DNA of 51,639 nt, taken from contig SHVN01000006.1 of assembly GCA_009694215.1 (NCBI GenBank), forward strand, positions 1-51,639. The letters run 5' to 3'. Origin of the DNA: Xanthobacteraceae bacterium (lineage in GTDB: Bacteria > Pseudomonadota > Alphaproteobacteria > Rhizobiales > Xanthobacteraceae). A model generated the notes under the pieces. It was not told the DNA's origin and ran no database searches. It was given only the letters and a program-made list of their open reading frames with translations. Below, one piece after another: positions 51,433 through 51,639 of the stretch. Each line of letters starts with the position of its first letter. Position 1 is the stretch's first letter. The translations under genes were made by a program, and so were the position numbers.

Positions 51433-51639
51433 GTGTTTGCAGCGTTGACGCGCGGCCTGCTGGCCGCCGCCCTCCTCGCCGCTGCCGTGTCCCTTGGACA
51501 CGCGCAAGGCCCGGCGGAGTTCTATAAGGGCAAGACGGTCGATCTCTACATCGGCTACAGCGTCGGCGGCGCCTATGATCTCTACGCGCGCATGCTCGCG
51601 AAGCATATGAGCAAGCACATTTCGGGCAATCCCAACGTG
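51433..51639 (+). CDS. TTT-family receptor, long-loop subtype, partial
   Basis: The frame begins at GTG 51433, preceded by GGGAGGA, and runs off the right end after 69 codons. The signal peptide is VFAALTRGLLAAALLAAAVSL with cleavage near GHAQ. The mature start PAEFYKGKTVDLYIGYSVGGAYDLYARMLAKHM matches the subgroup of the receptor at 35784-36797 (FYxGK, GGxYDLYAR). Its C-terminal part is not visible. It is divergent from the cupin pair. Confidence 0.88.
   Translation, partial: MFAALTRGLLAAALLAAAVSLGHAQGPAEFYKGKTVDLYIGYSVGGAYDLYARMLAKHMSKHISGNPNV

Noticed and set aside
1..51639. CRISPR arrays, insertion sequences, phage or integrase genes
   Set aside because: No regularly spaced direct repeats, transposase, integrase or phage structural genes were seen on either strand.

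Overview
The window is a GC-rich stretch of an alphaproteobacterial chromosome, most likely Hyphomicrobiales (Bradyrhizobiaceae/Xanthobacteraceae-like). Pointers are an IalB-type exported protein, an HWE-family histidine kinase, many Bug/tripartite-tricarboxylate receptors, DUF7662 and PsiF-like small proteins, and dispersed palindromic repeats typical of the order. This placement is inference from gene content.

Left part (1-22.8 kb) is mostly core and household genes: IalB-like protein (partial), quinone oxidoreductase, a Bug receptor, DUF1232 protein, pterin-carbinolamine dehydratase, a membrane-anchored TAXI receptor, typA/bipA, a frameshifted alpha/beta hydrolase, a GNAT acetyltransferase, folD, a yggT-DUF167 pair and tRNA-Ala(CGC). 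These are followed by a three-gene molybdoenzyme operon best read as the sulfite:quinone oxidoreductase soeABC, a doubly broken HWE kinase, an MFS exporter, a class-I glutamine amidotransferase, a TerB-SDR pair, an AhpD-like protein and a RidA-family protein. A deletion scar joins remnants of a metallo-beta-lactamase-fold hydrolase and a TetR regulator.

22.8-26.2 kb holds one very long gene for an Aas-like fusion (LplT-type MFS, PlsC acyltransferase, AMP-forming ligase).

Right part (26.3-51.6 kb) is an accessory catabolic and uptake region. A minus-strand operon carries three tandem Bug receptors, a CocE/NonD hydrolase, TctB and TctA. Divergent from it is an overlapping pair of two-domain cupins, and the shared intergenic region holds a perfect IclR-type palindrome. 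Further on come another receptor, an orphan EutA-like reactivase, a HupE/UreJ nickel-permease-like protein, a Rieske ferredoxin and a divergent Rieske oxygenase, an IclR regulator facing a ferredoxin reductase, a PanB-like enzyme with altered active-site residues, a receptor-like protein lacking a signal peptide, a zinc alcohol dehydrogenase followed by a PdxA-family dehydrogenase, and a second cupin pair divergent from another Bug receptor that runs off the window.

Together, the Rieske oxygenase, ferredoxin, FAD reductase, PdxA-family dehydrogenase, TctAB with Bug receptors, and IclR regulator are the component classes of known aromatic (di)carboxylate pathways such as terephthalate or phthalate degradation. 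The four cupins sharing an HQH motif are candidates for ring-cleavage or related metal-dependent steps. The substrate cannot be read from sequence. Four genes are visibly broken (6958-7841, 15143-16644, 22089-22762, 46577-47239), which suggests gene decay or, for the single-base lesions, possible assembly error.
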